From the NCBI RefSeq assembly GCF_013283745.1, contig NZ_JABSTZ010000005.1:1-64000 (forward strand): a stretch of DNA of 64,000 bases, written 5' to 3'. The notes beneath the pieces are model-generated. The model ran no database searches and had not been told where the DNA came from. It saw only the letters and a list, made by a program, of their open reading frames with translations. This document shows positions 18,192 through 27,435 of this stretch, piece by piece. Every line of letters begins with the position of its first letter. Position 1 is the stretch's first letter. This DNA is from Aeromicrobium stalagmiti. Lineage in GTDB: Bacteria; Actinomycetota; Actinomycetes; Propionibacteriales; Nocardioidaceae. The position numbers were made by a program, and so were the translations under genes.

Positions 18192-18208
18192 GTCGTCACC
18201 GGCCTGTC

Positions 18209-19222
18209 TCAGTGCTCGTAGTCGATCGCGGAGTAGGCCTGCAGCTTGCCGAGCTGGTGCTCGCTGGTGATCTTGCGGATCGTGCCGCTGCGCGAGCGCA
18301 TGACGATCGACTCGGTGTAGGCCTTGCCGGCGCCGTAGCGGACGCCGTTCATGAGCTCACCGTCGGTGATGCCGGTCGCGACGAAGAAGCAGTCGTCGGC
18401 GTCGACGAGGTCGTTGGTCGACAGGACCCGGTCGAGGTCGTGCCCGGCGTCGATCGCGCGCTGGCGCTCGTCGTCGTCGATCGGCCACAGCCGGCCCTGG
18501 ATGACGCCGCCGATGGCCTTGATGGCGCAGGCGGTGATGATGCCCTCGGGGGTGCCGCCGATGCCGACCAGCAGGTCGACGCCGGTGTCGGGCCGCGCGG
18601 CGGTGATGCCGCCGGCGACGTCGCCGTCGATGATGAACTTGATGCGGGCGCCTGCGGCGCGGATCTCGTCGACGAGGCCCTGGTGGCGGGGACGGTCGAG
18701 GACGCAGACCGTGACGTCGCTGTGCGAGATGCCCTTGGCCTTGGCGACGAGGGCGATGTTCTCGGCGACGGGCAGGCGGATGTCGACGACGTCGGCGGCC
18801 TCCGGTCCGGCGATGAGCTTCTCCATGTAGAACACGGCCGACGGGTCGTACATCGAGCCACGTGGCGCGACGGCCATGACCGACACCGCGTTGGGCAGGC
18901 TCTTGGCCGTCAGGGTCGTGCCGTCGATCGGGTCGACGGCGACGTCGGTCTCGGCGCCGGTGCCGTCACCGACCCGCTCGCCGTTGTAGAGCATCGGGGC
19001 CTCGTCCTTCTCGCCCTCGCCGATGACGACGACACCGTTCATCTGCACGGTGTTGATGAGCGAGCGCATCGCGTTGACCGCGACCCCGTCGGCGCCGTTC
19101 TTGTCACCGCGACCGACCCACCGGCCGGCGGCCATGGCTCCTGCCTCGGTCACGCGGACCAGGTCGAGGGCGAGGTTGCGGTCGGGCGCCTGGGCGGCGG
19201 GCTTGAGGCTGTCCACGCGCAC
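18209..19222 (-). CDS. glpX: Fructose-1,6-bisphosphatase class II
   Basis: A class II FBPase of about 337 residues, the usual gluconeogenic enzyme of actinobacteria, which removes the C1 phosphate of fructose 1,6-bisphosphate. Conserved blocks include [29 protein letters not shown], the metal/substrate segment [18 protein letters not shown], and [14 protein letters not shown]. The protein can start at GTG 19222 or two codons later at GTG 19216. A TAGGAT box (19223-19228) has its end 6 nt before the second GTG, so the shorter form may be the real one. Rv1099c occupies the same position in M. tuberculosis. Confidence 0.95.
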   Translation of the reverse strand: MRVDSLKPAAQAPDRNLALDLVRVTEAGAMAAGRWVGRGDKNGADGVAVNAMRSLINTVQMNGVVVIGEGEKDEAPMLYNGERVGDGTGAETDVAVDPIDGTTLTAKSLPNAVSVMAVAPRGSMYDPSAVFYMEKLIAGPEAADVVDIRLPVAENIALVAKAKGISHSDVTVCVLDRPRHQGLVDEIRAAGARIKFIIDGDVAGGITAARPDTGVDLLVGIGGTPEGIITACAIKAIGGVIQGRLWPIDDDERQRAIDAGHDLDRVLSTNDLVDADDCFFVATGITDGELMNGVRYGAGKAYTESIVMRSRSGTIRKITSEHQLGKLQAYSAIDYEH

Positions 19223-19327
19223 ATCCTAGCGGGCGGCGAGCGCCCGGCGGGTGGGTACGAGGTCTCGTGGACCACGGGTGGGCCCGGGCCCGTAAAGTGG
19301 AGGGGCCGACGTCACGAAAGGGTGCCG

Positions 19328-19852
19328 ATGAGTTCCACCACGTCATCGCGTGGCAATCCGTCGATGGGCGACATCCTGCGGTCCGTCGGTGTCATCGGCG
19401 TGATCATCCTGGCCGTCTGGGGCTTCGGCAAGATCTTCACGACCGATCCGGGCGACCCGGTCAAGCCGGTCGACTACGCCCAGGTCGTGCAGCAGGCTCG
19501 CCCTGCCGCCTCGTTCGAGCTGCTCGCGCCGTCCAGCCTGCCGGCCGGCTGGCGGGCCAACGTCGCCCAGTTCGAGCCCGATGCGTGGCGCCTGGGCGTG
19601 CTGACCGACCAGGACGAGTACATCGGCCTCAACCAGCTCAAGGTCAGCGTCGACCGTGCGCTCGCCCGCTATGCGGAGGGCAGCAAGGCCGCCGGGACGG
19701 CGCAGGTCGCCGGCGAGACGTGGACCGTGCGGTCGGGGCCCAAGGGCCGTTGGACCTACGTCCGCACCGAGGGCGGCCTGACGACCCTGCTCAACGGCAC
19801 GGCGTCCCGCCCGGTGATCGAGCGCTACATCTCGTCGCTGTCGGCGGGCTGA
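19328..19852 (+). CDS. DUF4245 family membrane-anchored protein
   Basis: A 174-residue protein with a single N-terminal transmembrane helix (about residues 14-34, [19 protein letters not shown]) and an extracytoplasmic domain containing [17 protein letters not shown] and a conserved GLNQLKVS region. It is the counterpart of Rv1100, next to glpX in mycobacteria. The function is unknown. The ATG at 19328 is preceded by AAAGGG as a ribosome binding site, and a TAAAGT box lies near 19293. It faces glpX divergently, and its last 28 bases overlap xseB tail to tail. Confidence 0.85.
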   Translation: MSSTTSSRGNPSMGDILRSVGVIGVIILAVWGFGKIFTTDPGDPVKPVDYAQVVQQARPAASFELLAPSSLPAGWRANVAQFEPDAWRLGVLTDQDEYIGLNQLKVSVDRALARYAEGSKAAGTAQVAGETWTVRSGPKGRWTYVRTEGGLTTLLNGTASRPVIERYISSLSAG

Positions 19853-20037
19853 GTCGCGGCCAGACGGGCCTTGGCGCCGTCGAGCCACGTCTGGCAGATC
19901 GCGGCGAGCTGCTCGCCGCGCTCCCACAGGGCGAGTGACTCGTCGAGGCTGGTGCCACCGGCCTCGAGCTTCTGGACGACCGACACGAGCTCGTCGCGGG
20001 CCTGCTCGTAGGGGATGTCGGGTGTCGTCTCAGTCAT
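19825..20037 (-). CDS. xseB: Exodeoxyribonuclease VII small subunit
   Basis: A 70-residue small subunit, normal in length. It has the family pattern [20 protein letters not shown], then [19 protein letters not shown]. It assembles in several copies with XseA to form exonuclease VII, which degrades single-stranded DNA from both ends during mismatch repair and recombination. It overlaps the end of xseA by 8 nt and is translated from the same mRNA. Confidence 0.94.
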   Translation of the reverse strand: MTETTPDIPYEQARDELVSVVQKLEAGGTSLDESLALWERGEQLAAICQTWLDGAKARLAATQPADSDEM

Positions 20038-21271
20038 GGTCGGTCTCCTCGGTGGTCAGGCTGGTCTCGGTCGAGAGGGCGCGAGCGTGGATCGTGCCGT
20101 CGACCACGCGGATCGTGAGCTCGGTGTCGGTCGCGACCTGCGCGACCGAGGTGATGACGGTGCCGTCGGGCAGCTGGGCGACGCCGTAGCCGCGCTCGAG
20201 CGTCGCGAGGGGCGAGAGGCCGCGCACCCGCGCCAGGTGGTGGCCGATCTCGTCACTTGCACGGTCGAGGCGGTGGCCCAGCGAGCGGCGGGCCCGGTCG
20301 CGGACGTCGTGGAGACGGGACTCCTCGGCCTCGACGAGCGTGGCCGGTCGGGCGAGCACCGGTCGGCTGCGCAGGTCGGCGATGCCCCGCAGCTCGCGCT
20401 CGAGCATCGACCGCATCGACAGGGAGGCCCGTTCGCGCATCATCGCGATGCCGGCCAGCTCCTCGCGGACGTCGGGGACGATGCGCTTGGCGGCATCGGT
20501 GGGCGTCGAGGCACGCAGGTCGGCGACGAGGTCGAGGATCGGGGTGTCGGGCTCGTGACCGATCGCGCTGACGACCGGGATCGCGCATGCGTGGACGGCC
20601 CGGATGAGTCCCTCGTCGGAGAACGGCAGGAGGTCCTCGATCGAGCCGCCGCCGCGGGCGATGACGATCAGGTCGACCGACACGTCGGCCGACAGCTCGG
20701 TGAGCGCCGCCATGACGTCGCGGGCCGAGTCGTTGCCCTGCATCAGCGCGTGTCGGACGACGAAGTGGACGTCGGGCCAGCGCAGGCGTGCGTTCTGCAG
20801 GACGTCGCGCTCGGCGGCGGAGTTGCGGCCCGTGATGAGCCCGATGCCGCGCGGCAGGACGGGCAGACGCTTCTTGAGCCGCGGGTCGAACAGGCCCTCG
20901 GCCGCGAGCAGCTGCTTGCGGCGCTCGAGCTGGGCCAGCAGCTCGCCCTCGCCCTGGGGACGGATCTCGCGCAGGTCGAGCGACAGGCTGCCCCGCGGCG
21001 CGTAGAACGCGGGCTTGGCGTGCACGACGACCCGCGATCCCTCCGTGATGGGGGCAGGCGAGGCGTCGAGGACGCTGACGTGGCACTTGGCCTCGATCGA
21101 GATCTTGGCCTCGAGGTCACGCAGCGTCAGGAAGCAGATGCCTTGGCGCCGCGTGAGCGAGGCGATCTCCGCCTCGACCCACACGGCGCCCAGACGGGCG
21201 ACGTAGCCGTCGAGGAGCTGGGAGATCTGCCGCAGCGGTGCGGGGGTCTCCGCAGTCGTCTCGAGGGCCAT
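20030..21271 (-). CDS. xseA: Exodeoxyribonuclease VII large subunit
   Basis: A 413-residue catalytic subunit. The N-terminal OB-fold (about residues 25-120; [20 protein letters not shown]) is followed by the nuclease domain with [35 protein letters not shown] and [26 protein letters not shown], which carries the catalytic Asp. The C-terminal helical region binds XseB. A TAGGGT box ends 6 nt before the ATG, indicating a leaderless mRNA. The order xseA-xseB next to ispH matches Rv1108c/Rv1107c. Confidence 0.95.
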   Translation of the reverse strand: MALETTAETPAPLRQISQLLDGYVARLGAVWVEAEIASLTRRQGICFLTLRDLEAKISIEAKCHVSVLDASPAPITEGSRVVVHAKPAFYAPRGSLSLDLREIRPQGEGELLAQLERRKQLLAAEGLFDPRLKKRLPVLPRGIGLITGRNSAAERDVLQNARLRWPDVHFVVRHALMQGNDSARDVMAALTELSADVSVDLIVIARGGGSIEDLLPFSDEGLIRAVHACAIPVVSAIGHEPDTPILDLVADLRASTPTDAAKRIVPDVREELAGIAMMRERASLSMRSMLERELRGIADLRSRPVLARPATLVEAEESRLHDVRDRARRSLGHRLDRASDEIGHHLARVRGLSPLATLERGYGVAQLPDGTVITSVAQVATDTELTIRVVDGTIHARALSTETSLTTEETDHD

Positions 21272-21277
21272 GCGCCC

Positions 21278-21283
21278 ACCCTA
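21278..21283 (-). promoter_or_regulatory. -10 box of a leaderless xseA promoter
   Basis: TAGGGT on the minus strand, exactly 6 nt before the ATG at 21271. Confidence 0.6.
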
Positions 21284-21297
21284 GAGGTGGGCGCTGA

Positions 21298-21822
21298 CTA
21301 TCCGCGGCTGCCGCTGGGGACGTCGGTCTTGACGGCCTTGACCGTCGTGGTCGTGGTGACCGTGCGGCCGCCGCTGGGACGCACGACGACGTAGCCCTGC
21401 GACCAGATCTTGTGCTTGCCGACCGGGACGCCCGTGCGCTGGGCCTCCCACATCGTGCCGCCACCGGCGTAGATCGCCGAGTGGTAGGCCGAGCCGCCCT
21501 TGAGGAAGACGAGGATGTCGCCGGGCTTCTTCTTGCCCTTGGAGATCCGCTGGCCCGCGAGCTGGGCGCCGGAGGTGCGGCCGATCGTCTTGCCGGCCTT
21601 CTTGTAGACGTACTGGACGTAGCCGGAGCAGTCGAACGACGTCGGACCGGCGCCGCCCCAGCGGTAGGGCTTGCCCTTCAGCTTGGCGGCCTGCTTGAGC
21701 ACCGTCGCGGAGCGGTCGTGGACGACGGTCGTCGTCTTGGCGTTGGCCGTGCTGCTCAGTCCGGTCAGGACGACCACGACGGCGGTGAGCATGGCGACAA
21801 GGACACGTGAGAACGTGCGCAT
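21298..21822 (-). CDS. Secreted NlpC/P60 cell-wall peptidase
   Basis: A 174-residue protein. The N-terminus MRTFSRVLVAMLTAVVVVLT, ending near TANA, is a Sec signal peptide. The NlpC/P60 domain follows, with the catalytic Cys in SFDCSGYVQYVYKKAG and the His in AYHSAIYAG. Such enzymes cut peptide stems of peptidoglycan during growth and separation. The C-terminal tail is a basic Thr/Val-rich stretch. The start at 21822 is chosen for the signal peptide; the open frame farther upstream is a non-coding leader that folds as a c-di-AMP riboswitch, which is typical for actinobacterial cell-wall hydrolase genes. Confidence 0.9.
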   Translation of the reverse strand: MRTFSRVLVAMLTAVVVVLTGLSSTANAKTTTVVHDRSATVLKQAAKLKGKPYRWGGAGPTSFDCSGYVQYVYKKAGKTIGRTSGAQLAGQRISKGKKKPGDILVFLKGGSAYHSAIYAGGGTMWEAQRTGVPVGKHKIWSQGYVVVRPSGGRTVTTTTTVKAVKTDVPSGSRG

Positions 21823-21825
21823 AGG

Positions 21826-21985
21826 GGTTCCTTCGTGCACGCCTGTGAAAGATGACCTGTCGGGTTCAGGCGCGAAGGATGCCTGTCGGTGGGACCGATT
21901 AACCCCAAGGCTCCGGGGGAGCCGCCGTGCTGGGTCTTCCATGCCCGTCTGGATCTTCGATGGCTGCGGACGTGACGGGCCTCGG
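21826..21985 (-). ncRNA. ydaO-type (c-di-AMP) riboswitch in the NlpC/P60 leader
   Basis: The 297-bp gap between the NlpC/P60 gene and ispH holds a structured leader. On the minus strand I can read conserved ydaO-like segments: GACCCAGC, then CCTTGGGGTTAATC (21897-21910), then CTGAACCCGACAGGTCATC (21851-21869). A closing helix can form between CCTTCG (around 21872-21878) and CGAAGG (around 21830-21835). In actinobacteria this class precedes resuscitation-promoting factor and NlpC/P60 genes and turns them off when c-di-AMP is high (established for the family). The 5' half is less certain by eye. Confidence 0.8.
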
Positions 21986-22106
21986 CGCGGCCGCAGTGCG
22001 GCCCGGGGGGAGCCAACGTCGCGAAATGTTACAGGCTTGTTAAGGTCACCCGCTGGGCTGGCGGTGTGAGGTCGGTCGCGTCGTTGGGCGCCCATGCGGT
22101 GTCACC

Positions 22107-22112
22107 TAGGAT
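22107..22112 (+). promoter_or_regulatory. -10 box of a leaderless ispH promoter
   Basis: TAGGAT, then 6 nt, then the ATG at 22119. Confidence 0.6.
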
Positions 22113-22118
22113 GGAGCC

Positions 22119-23114
22119 ATGTCTTCCCAGGTCTCTCTCGGCATGCCCCCGGTCGGTGGCAGCGTGCTCCTCGCCGACCCCCGCGGCTACTGCGCAGGCG
22201 TCGACCGGGCCGTCATCACGGTCGAGAAGGCGCTGGACCTCTATGGCGCGCCGGTCTACGTGCGCAAGCAGATCGTCCACAACAAGCACGTCGTCAACAA
22301 CCTCGCGGCGCGTGGCGCGGTCTTCGTCGAGGAGCTCGACGAGGTGCCCGAGGGTGCGACGGTCGTCTTCTCCGCCCACGGAGTCTCGCCGATGGTGCAC
22401 GCCGAGGCGGCCGAGCGCAGCCTCAAGACGATCGACGCGACCTGCCCGCTGGTCACCAAGGTGCACCACGAGGCCCGCCGCTTCGCGAACGACGGCTACC
22501 GCATCCTGCTGATCGGGCACGAGGGTCACGAGGAGGTCGAGGGCACCGCCGGTGAGGCCCCCGAGGCCATCACGCTCGTCCAGACCCCCGATGACGTCGA
22601 CGACCTCGAGTTCCCCGAGGGCACCCGCCTGTCGTGGCTGTCGCAGACGACGTTGAGCGTCGACGAGACGATGGAGACGGTGCGCCGCCTGCGCGAGAAG
22701 TTCCCGCAGCTGGAGGATCCGCCCAGCGACGACATCTGCTACGCCACGCAGAACCGGCAGGTCGCGGTCAAGGAGATCGCCAAGGACGCCGACCTGGTGA
22801 TCGTCGTCGGCTCGGCCAACTCCTCCAACTCGGTGCGCCTCGTCGAGGTCGCGCTCGAGGCCGGTGCCAAGGCGTCCTACCGCATCGACGACATCTCCGA
22901 GATCGACGAGTCGTGGCTCGACGGCGTCGAGAAGGTCGGCGTCACCTCGGGTGCGTCGGTGCCCGACGACCTCGTCCAGGAGGTGCTCGGCTACCTCAGC
23001 GAGCACGGTCACCCCGACGCCGACGCGGTGCGCACAGCCGACGAGAGCCTGATCTTCGCCCTGCCGCCCGAGCTGCGCAAGGACATGAAGGCCGCCGGCG
23101 TCCCCTACTCCTAG
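22119..23114 (+). CDS. ispH: 4-hydroxy-3-methylbut-2-enyl diphosphate reductase
   Basis: A 331-residue iron-sulfur enzyme of the non-mevalonate (MEP) pathway, producing IPP and DMAPP. The three cluster-binding cysteines are in [29 protein letters not shown] and [11 protein letters not shown]. The catalytic glutamate lies in the [14 protein letters not shown] region, and [17 protein letters not shown] binds the diphosphate. It supplies isoprenoid precursors used by uppS and others. The mycobacterial counterpart is Rv1110 in the same neighbourhood. The start is fixed by the leaderless promoter 6 nt upstream. Confidence 0.97.
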   Translation: MSSQVSLGMPPVGGSVLLADPRGYCAGVDRAVITVEKALDLYGAPVYVRKQIVHNKHVVNNLAARGAVFVEELDEVPEGATVVFSAHGVSPMVHAEAAERSLKTIDATCPLVTKVHHEARRFANDGYRILLIGHEGHEEVEGTAGEAPEAITLVQTPDDVDDLEFPEGTRLSWLSQTTLSVDETMETVRRLREKFPQLEDPPSDDICYATQNRQVAVKEIAKDADLVIVVGSANSSNSVRLVEVALEAGAKASYRIDDISEIDESWLDGVEKVGVTSGASVPDDLVQEVLGYLSEHGHPDADAVRTADESLIFALPPELRKDMKAAGVPYS

Positions 23115-23134
23115 GGGTTCGGCCGCCTCGGCCC

Positions 23135-24982
23135 TCACCGGCCGGGCCGCACCACCATCGCGCTGCCGCCACCGCGGCGCGTCGGCTCCGCCACGGCGGT
23201 GAGCCGGCCGCGGGGCCCGACCTCGATCGCTGCGGCCGCGCCGATCTCGGCCGCCGACGTGAACTGGTCGCCCGAGGGCACGAGCTTCTGGCCGTACGGC
23301 GCGAGCGCCTGCTCGTACGCCGCGATGAACGCCGGCTCCGCCGGAGTCGTGGCCGTGTTGCGCTGCGAGGCGCGCGGGGCCGCGACGGCCTCGGGCAGCG
23401 ACATGCCGAGGTCGATCCGGTTGAGCAGGATCTGCAGGACCGTCGTGATGATCGTGGCGCCCCCGGGAGAGCCGACGACGTAGGCGACCTTGCCGTTCTC
23501 GGTCACGATCGTGGGCGACATCGAGGAGCGGGGACGCTTGCCGGGGGCGATGCGGTTGGGGTCGTTCGGGTCGTACGCCGCGGTGAAGTCGGTGAGCTCG
23601 TTGTTGAGCAGGAAGCCGCGACCGGGCACGGTCATGGCCGATCCGCCGGTCTGCTCGATCGTCAGCGTGTAGGACGCGGCGTTGCCCCACCGGTCGACGA
23701 CGGACAGGTGCGTCGTCGAGACGTTCTCGGTGTCGGGCTTCTCGTCGGCCTTCGCGGTGGCGCACCCCGTGCCGTCGAGCGATCCGGGGGAGACGGGCTT
23801 GGGGGCCGCCGTCGTCGGATCGATCGTGCAGTCACGCGAGTCGGCGAAGCGTTGGCTCGACAGGGTCGTGGTGGGCACCTTCACGAAGGCGGGGTCGCCG
23901 ACGTACGCGCCGCGGTCGGCGAACGCACGCGCCGATGCCTCGAGATACAGGTGCAGGCTGCGGGCGGTGCCGGAGCCGCCGCGCAGGCGGTGGTTCTCCA
24001 CGATGTTGAGCGCCTCACCGACGGTCGTCCCGCCCGACGACGACGGTGCCATGCCGTGGACCGTGAGGCCGCGATAGCGGATCTTCGTCGCGGCCTGCTG
24101 GCGGACCTTGTACGTCGCGAGGTCGCGGGACGTCATGGAGCCGGCGGGTGCCGGGAGCGTGGAGGCGGGGTCCTTGCGGGGGTGCTGCACGACGTCGGCG
24201 ATCTCGGCGGCGAGCGGTCCGCGGTAGAACGCGTCGGTGCCCTGGCGGGCGATCCGGGTGAGCGTCCGGGCGAGGTCGGGGTTGCGGAACCGGGTGCCGA
24301 CCTTCGGGGCGTCTCCGCCGGGCAGGAACAGCCTCGCCGTGTCGGGGAACGCCGCGAACCGGGTCTTGTTGTCGAGCGTCTGGCTGCGGAACGTGTCGTC
24401 GACGACGAAGCCGTCCCGTGCCAGCTCGATCGACGGGGCCAGCGTGCGGGCCAGCGACCGCGTGCCGAAGCGGTCGAGCGCCGACTGCCACGTCGCGAGC
24501 GTCCCGGGCACACCGACGGCCACGCCGGACGACACGAGCTCGGGGGTGAAGCTGTAGGGCTTGCCGGTCGACGGGTCGACGAAGGCGTCGGGCGTGATGC
24601 CCACCGGAGCCGTCTCGCGGCCGTCGATCGTGCTGACCTTCCGGCTCCTGGCGTCGTAGTAGACGAAGTAGCCGCCGCCGCCGAGGCCGGCGCTGTAGGG
24701 CTCGGAGACTCCGAGCGCGGAGGCCATGGCGACCGCGGCGTCGGCCGCGTTGCCGCCCCGGCGGAGCACGTCGCGGCCGATGCGGCTGGCGTTGGCGTCG
24801 ACGGAGCTCACGGCACCACCCGTCCCGCGGGCGGTGGAGCCGGAGGACCCGGTGGCGCCGGAGTCGGACGGCCGGGCGGCGGCCTGGGCACTCGGCGGGC
24901 CGGCCGCCACGAGGGCTGCACCGACGGCGGTGGTCGCGACGAGCGTGACGAGCGGACGGGTGCGACGTGCGAGGACGGTCAT
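23135..24982 (-). CDS. ggt: Gamma-glutamyltranspeptidase
   Basis: A 615-residue exported precursor that self-cleaves into two subunits and transfers or hydrolyses gamma-glutamyl groups of glutathione-like peptides. The signal peptide runs from MTVLARRTRPL to about SAQA. The autoproteolytic nucleophile Thr is in ENVSTTHLSVVDRWGNAAS, and the substrate-binding blocks SSMSPTIV and VGSPGGATIITTVLQI are present. The ATG at 24982 has GGGGGGAAG upstream as a ribosome binding site, so the longer frame to 25021 is not needed. It converges on ispH with only 20 bp between. Confidence 0.93.
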   Translation of the reverse strand: MTVLARRTRPLVTLVATTAVGAALVAAGPPSAQAAARPSDSGATGSSGSTARGTGGAVSSVDANASRIGRDVLRRGGNAADAAVAMASALGVSEPYSAGLGGGGYFVYYDARSRKVSTIDGRETAPVGITPDAFVDPSTGKPYSFTPELVSSGVAVGVPGTLATWQSALDRFGTRSLARTLAPSIELARDGFVVDDTFRSQTLDNKTRFAAFPDTARLFLPGGDAPKVGTRFRNPDLARTLTRIARQGTDAFYRGPLAAEIADVVQHPRKDPASTLPAPAGSMTSRDLATYKVRQQAATKIRYRGLTVHGMAPSSSGGTTVGEALNIVENHRLRGGSGTARSLHLYLEASARAFADRGAYVGDPAFVKVPTTTLSSQRFADSRDCTIDPTTAAPKPVSPGSLDGTGCATAKADEKPDTENVSTTHLSVVDRWGNAASYTLTIEQTGGSAMTVPGRGFLLNNELTDFTAAYDPNDPNRIAPGKRPRSSMSPTIVTENGKVAYVVGSPGGATIITTVLQILLNRIDLGMSLPEAVAAPRASQRNTATTPAEPAFIAAYEQALAPYGQKLVPSGDQFTSAAEIGAAAAIEVGPRGRLTAVAEPTRRGGGSAMVVRPGR

Positions 24983-25095
24983 GATGATGCTTCCCCCCGG
25001 AAGACGGTGACGTGCTCTCACCGTACGGCGGCCCGGTGGTGTCCGCGACCGGGCGAGCGTCGTGGCGACGTGGTTCGGGCTGAGACAATGGAGGG

Positions 25096-26991
25096 GTGGA
25101 CATCGCCCTGACCCTCGTCACCCTGCTGGCCATCGTCGTCGCGGTCAGCGCGATCGCCGGCAGGTTCTCCATGTCGGCACCCCTGGTGCTGATCGTCGTC
25201 GGCATCGTGGGCTCCTACGTGCCGTTCGTGCCCGACTTCGAGCTCACGCCCGAGATCGTGCTGGTGGGGCTGCTCCCGCCGCTGCTCTACGCCGCCGCGA
25301 TCCGTACGTCGCTCGTCGACTTCCGGGCCAACAAGCGGCCGATCATGCTGCTCAGCGTCGGTCTCGTGCTGTTCACGACGGCCGGCGTCGGCCTGCTCGT
25401 CTGGTGGATCCTCGACGTCCCGTTCGCCGTGGCGCTGGCGCTGGGCGCCGTCGTCGCGCCGCCGGACGCCGTCGCGGCCACGGCGATCGCGCGACGGGTG
25501 GGGCTGCCGCGCCGTGTCGTCACGATCCTCGAGGGCGAGAGCCTCGTCAACGACGCCACGGCGATCGTCACGCTCCGCGCGTCGATCGCCGCCATCGCCG
25601 GCACCGTCGGGGTGTGGCAGGTCGGCGTCGGCTTCCTGATCTCGGCCTTCGGTGGCATCGCGATCGGGCTGATCGTCGCGTTCGTCGTCGGTCGGATCCG
25701 CCGCCTCATCGAGGACGAGGTCACCGACGTCGCGGTGTCGCTGCTGACCCCGTGGATCGCCTACATCCCCGCGGAGGAGCTGCACGTCAAGGACTTCTAC
25801 GGCATCGACGCCCAGCCGTCCGGCGTGCTCGCGGTCGTCGTCGCGGGCATCATCCTCGGCCACAAGTCGCCGATCATCCAGTCCGGCGCGTCACGGCTGT
25901 TCGAGCGCACCAACTGGTCGACGATCTCGTACGTCCTCGAGAACGCGGTCTTCCTGCTCATCGGCCTGCAGATCCGCGACATCGTCAACAACCTCGACCA
26001 GAGCGACCTGTCGGCGACCCGCATCACGGCGGCCTGCGTCGCGGTGCTGCTGGCTGTCATCGTGCTGCGCATGGTCTGGGTGTTCCCGGCGACCTACCTG
26101 CCTCGTCTGATCCCGCGGATCGCGGCGGCCCAGCCGCGCCCTGACCCGCGCACGATCTTCATGGTCGCGTGGACCGGCATGCGCGGCGTGCTGACGCTGG
26201 CCGCGGTCTTCCTGCTGCCGCCCGAGACCCCGGAGCGGGAGGTGCTGGTGCTGATCGCGTTCGTGGTCACCGTCGGCACCCTGATGATCCAGGGCCTGTC
26301 GATCCCCACCCTGGTGCGCGTGCTCAAGGTGCCAGGACCCGATCGGCACGAGGACCACCTGCAGGAGGCGACGGTCTACCAGGCGGTGACCGACGCCGGC
26401 ATGGCCTATCTCGACAAGAACGTCGAGGGCACGGTCAGCGACGCCGTCATGCACCGCCTCCGCGAGCGCGCGACCGATCGCACCAATGCGGTCTGGGAGC
26501 GCCTCGGCGGGCTGGAGACCCCGAGCGCGCAGTACTCGCGGCTGCGCGCCCACATGCTGCGCCAGGAGCGCGCCGAGCTGCTGCGCATCCGCGACCTCGG
26601 CAGCGTCGACCAGTCGATCCTGCAGCAGGTCATGAACGCCCTCGACGTCGAGGAGTCGATCCTCGACCGGCTGTCGGAGGGCGAGACGACGGCCGAGCGC
26701 GAGACCGACCTGCGGGCTCCGGAGGACGTCGCGGGCTCGTGCGAGCACCTGCGGGCCGCGTGTGACTTCCCGAACCCGGTCACGCCGACCGGCTGCGAGG
26801 AGTGCCTGCGCGACGGCACCGACTGGGTGCACCTGCGGCTCTGCATGACGTGCGGTCACGTGGGGTGCTGCGACTCGTCGGTCGGCAAGCATGCGGCCGG
26901 ACACTTCGAGCAGACCGGTCACCCCGTGATGCGCAGCTTCGAGCCGGGCGAGGCGTGGCGCTGGTGCTTCGTCGACGAGGCGACGGGCTGA
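25096..26991 (+). CDS. CPA1 Na+/H+ antiporter with C-terminal UBP-type zinc finger
   Basis: A 631-residue fusion. Residues 1-410 are a cation/proton antiporter with about 12 helices; the ion-binding region includes GAVVAPPDAVAATAIARRVG and GESLVNDATAIVTL. A cytosolic helical region (about 415-545) follows. The last 85 residues form a UBP-type zinc finger: CEHLRAAC, GCEECLRDGTDWVHLRLCM, TCGHVGCCDSSVGKHAAGHF, with the Cys/His ligands visible. In eukaryotes this finger binds ubiquitin C-termini; its role in bacteria is unknown. The GTG start follows a GACAAT box by 6 nt. Confidence 0.92.
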   Translation: MDIALTLVTLLAIVVAVSAIAGRFSMSAPLVLIVVGIVGSYVPFVPDFELTPEIVLVGLLPPLLYAAAIRTSLVDFRANKRPIMLLSVGLVLFTTAGVGLLVWWILDVPFAVALALGAVVAPPDAVAATAIARRVGLPRRVVTILEGESLVNDATAIVTLRASIAAIAGTVGVWQVGVGFLISAFGGIAIGLIVAFVVGRIRRLIEDEVTDVAVSLLTPWIAYIPAEELHVKDFYGIDAQPSGVLAVVVAGIILGHKSPIIQSGASRLFERTNWSTISYVLENAVFLLIGLQIRDIVNNLDQSDLSATRITAACVAVLLAVIVLRMVWVFPATYLPRLIPRIAAAQPRPDPRTIFMVAWTGMRGVLTLAAVFLLPPETPEREVLVLIAFVVTVGTLMIQGLSIPTLVRVLKVPGPDRHEDHLQEATVYQAVTDAGMAYLDKNVEGTVSDAVMHRLRERATDRTNAVWERLGGLETPSAQYSRLRAHMLRQERAELLRIRDLGSVDQSILQQVMNALDVEESILDRLSEGETTAERETDLRAPEDVAGSCEHLRAACDFPNPVTPTGCEECLRDGTDWVHLRLCMTCGHVGCCDSSVGKHAAGHFEQTGHPVMRSFEPGEAWRWCFVDEATG

Positions 26992-26995
26992 CGGC

Positions 26996-27433
26996 TCAGC
27001 GCTCGGGGGCGGTGACGATGCGCACGGCGATCAGGCCGAGCGCGAGACCGTGGCCGACCACGAGGGTCATGCCGTGGTCGATCGTGCCCGCGATGAGCCG
27101 GGCGAACGTGCCCGCGTCCTTGGCCATGCCGCCGACCTGGATGGCCTGGGGGTCGAGCAGGCACACCGCCAGCAGGCTGCCGATCAGCAGGGCCGGCGGC
27201 AGGACTCCGGTCGGGAACAGGGCGCGCACGTCGACGCTGAGCGGTGCCGTGATGACGATCAGCACGAAGCCCACCGAGTAGAGCAGACCGATGCGGCCGT
27301 CCATCAGGTCGAGCAGGACGATCGCCGTCATGGCCAGGCAGGCAGCCACGACCGCCTGCCGGGCACTGAGGTCGTGCCGGGCAGGAGATGTTCGGGGCCG
27401 GCGTGCTGGTGTGCGGGACACCGCCTGCGTCAT
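26996..27433 (-). CDS. DUF6542-type membrane protein
   Basis: A 145-residue integral membrane protein with four hydrophobic segments after a basic, proline-rich N-terminus (TPARRPRTSPARHDLSARQAV). It occupies the place of Rv1111c between ispH and ychF and resembles DUF6542 proteins. Nothing in the sequence indicates an enzymatic activity. A TAACGT box (27441-27446) ends 7 nt before the ATG. Its stop lies 4 bp from that of the antiporter gene on the opposite strand. Confidence 0.7.
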   Translation of the reverse strand: MTQAVSRTPARRPRTSPARHDLSARQAVVAACLAMTAIVLLDLMDGRIGLLYSVGFVLIVITAPLSVDVRALFPTGVLPPALLIGSLLAVCLLDPQAIQVGGMAKDAGTFARLIAGTIDHGMTLVVGHGLALGLIAVRIVTAPER

Positions 27434-27435
27434 GG

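Noticed and set aside
23114-23135. Terminator between ispH and ggt
   Set aside because: There are CGGCCG-type inverted bits, but no clean stem can be drawn in the 20-bp gap.
22634-25111. Plus-strand frame of more than 800 codons opposite ggt
   Set aside because: The opposite strand encodes a complete gamma-glutamyltranspeptidase; the shadow has no recognisable domain.
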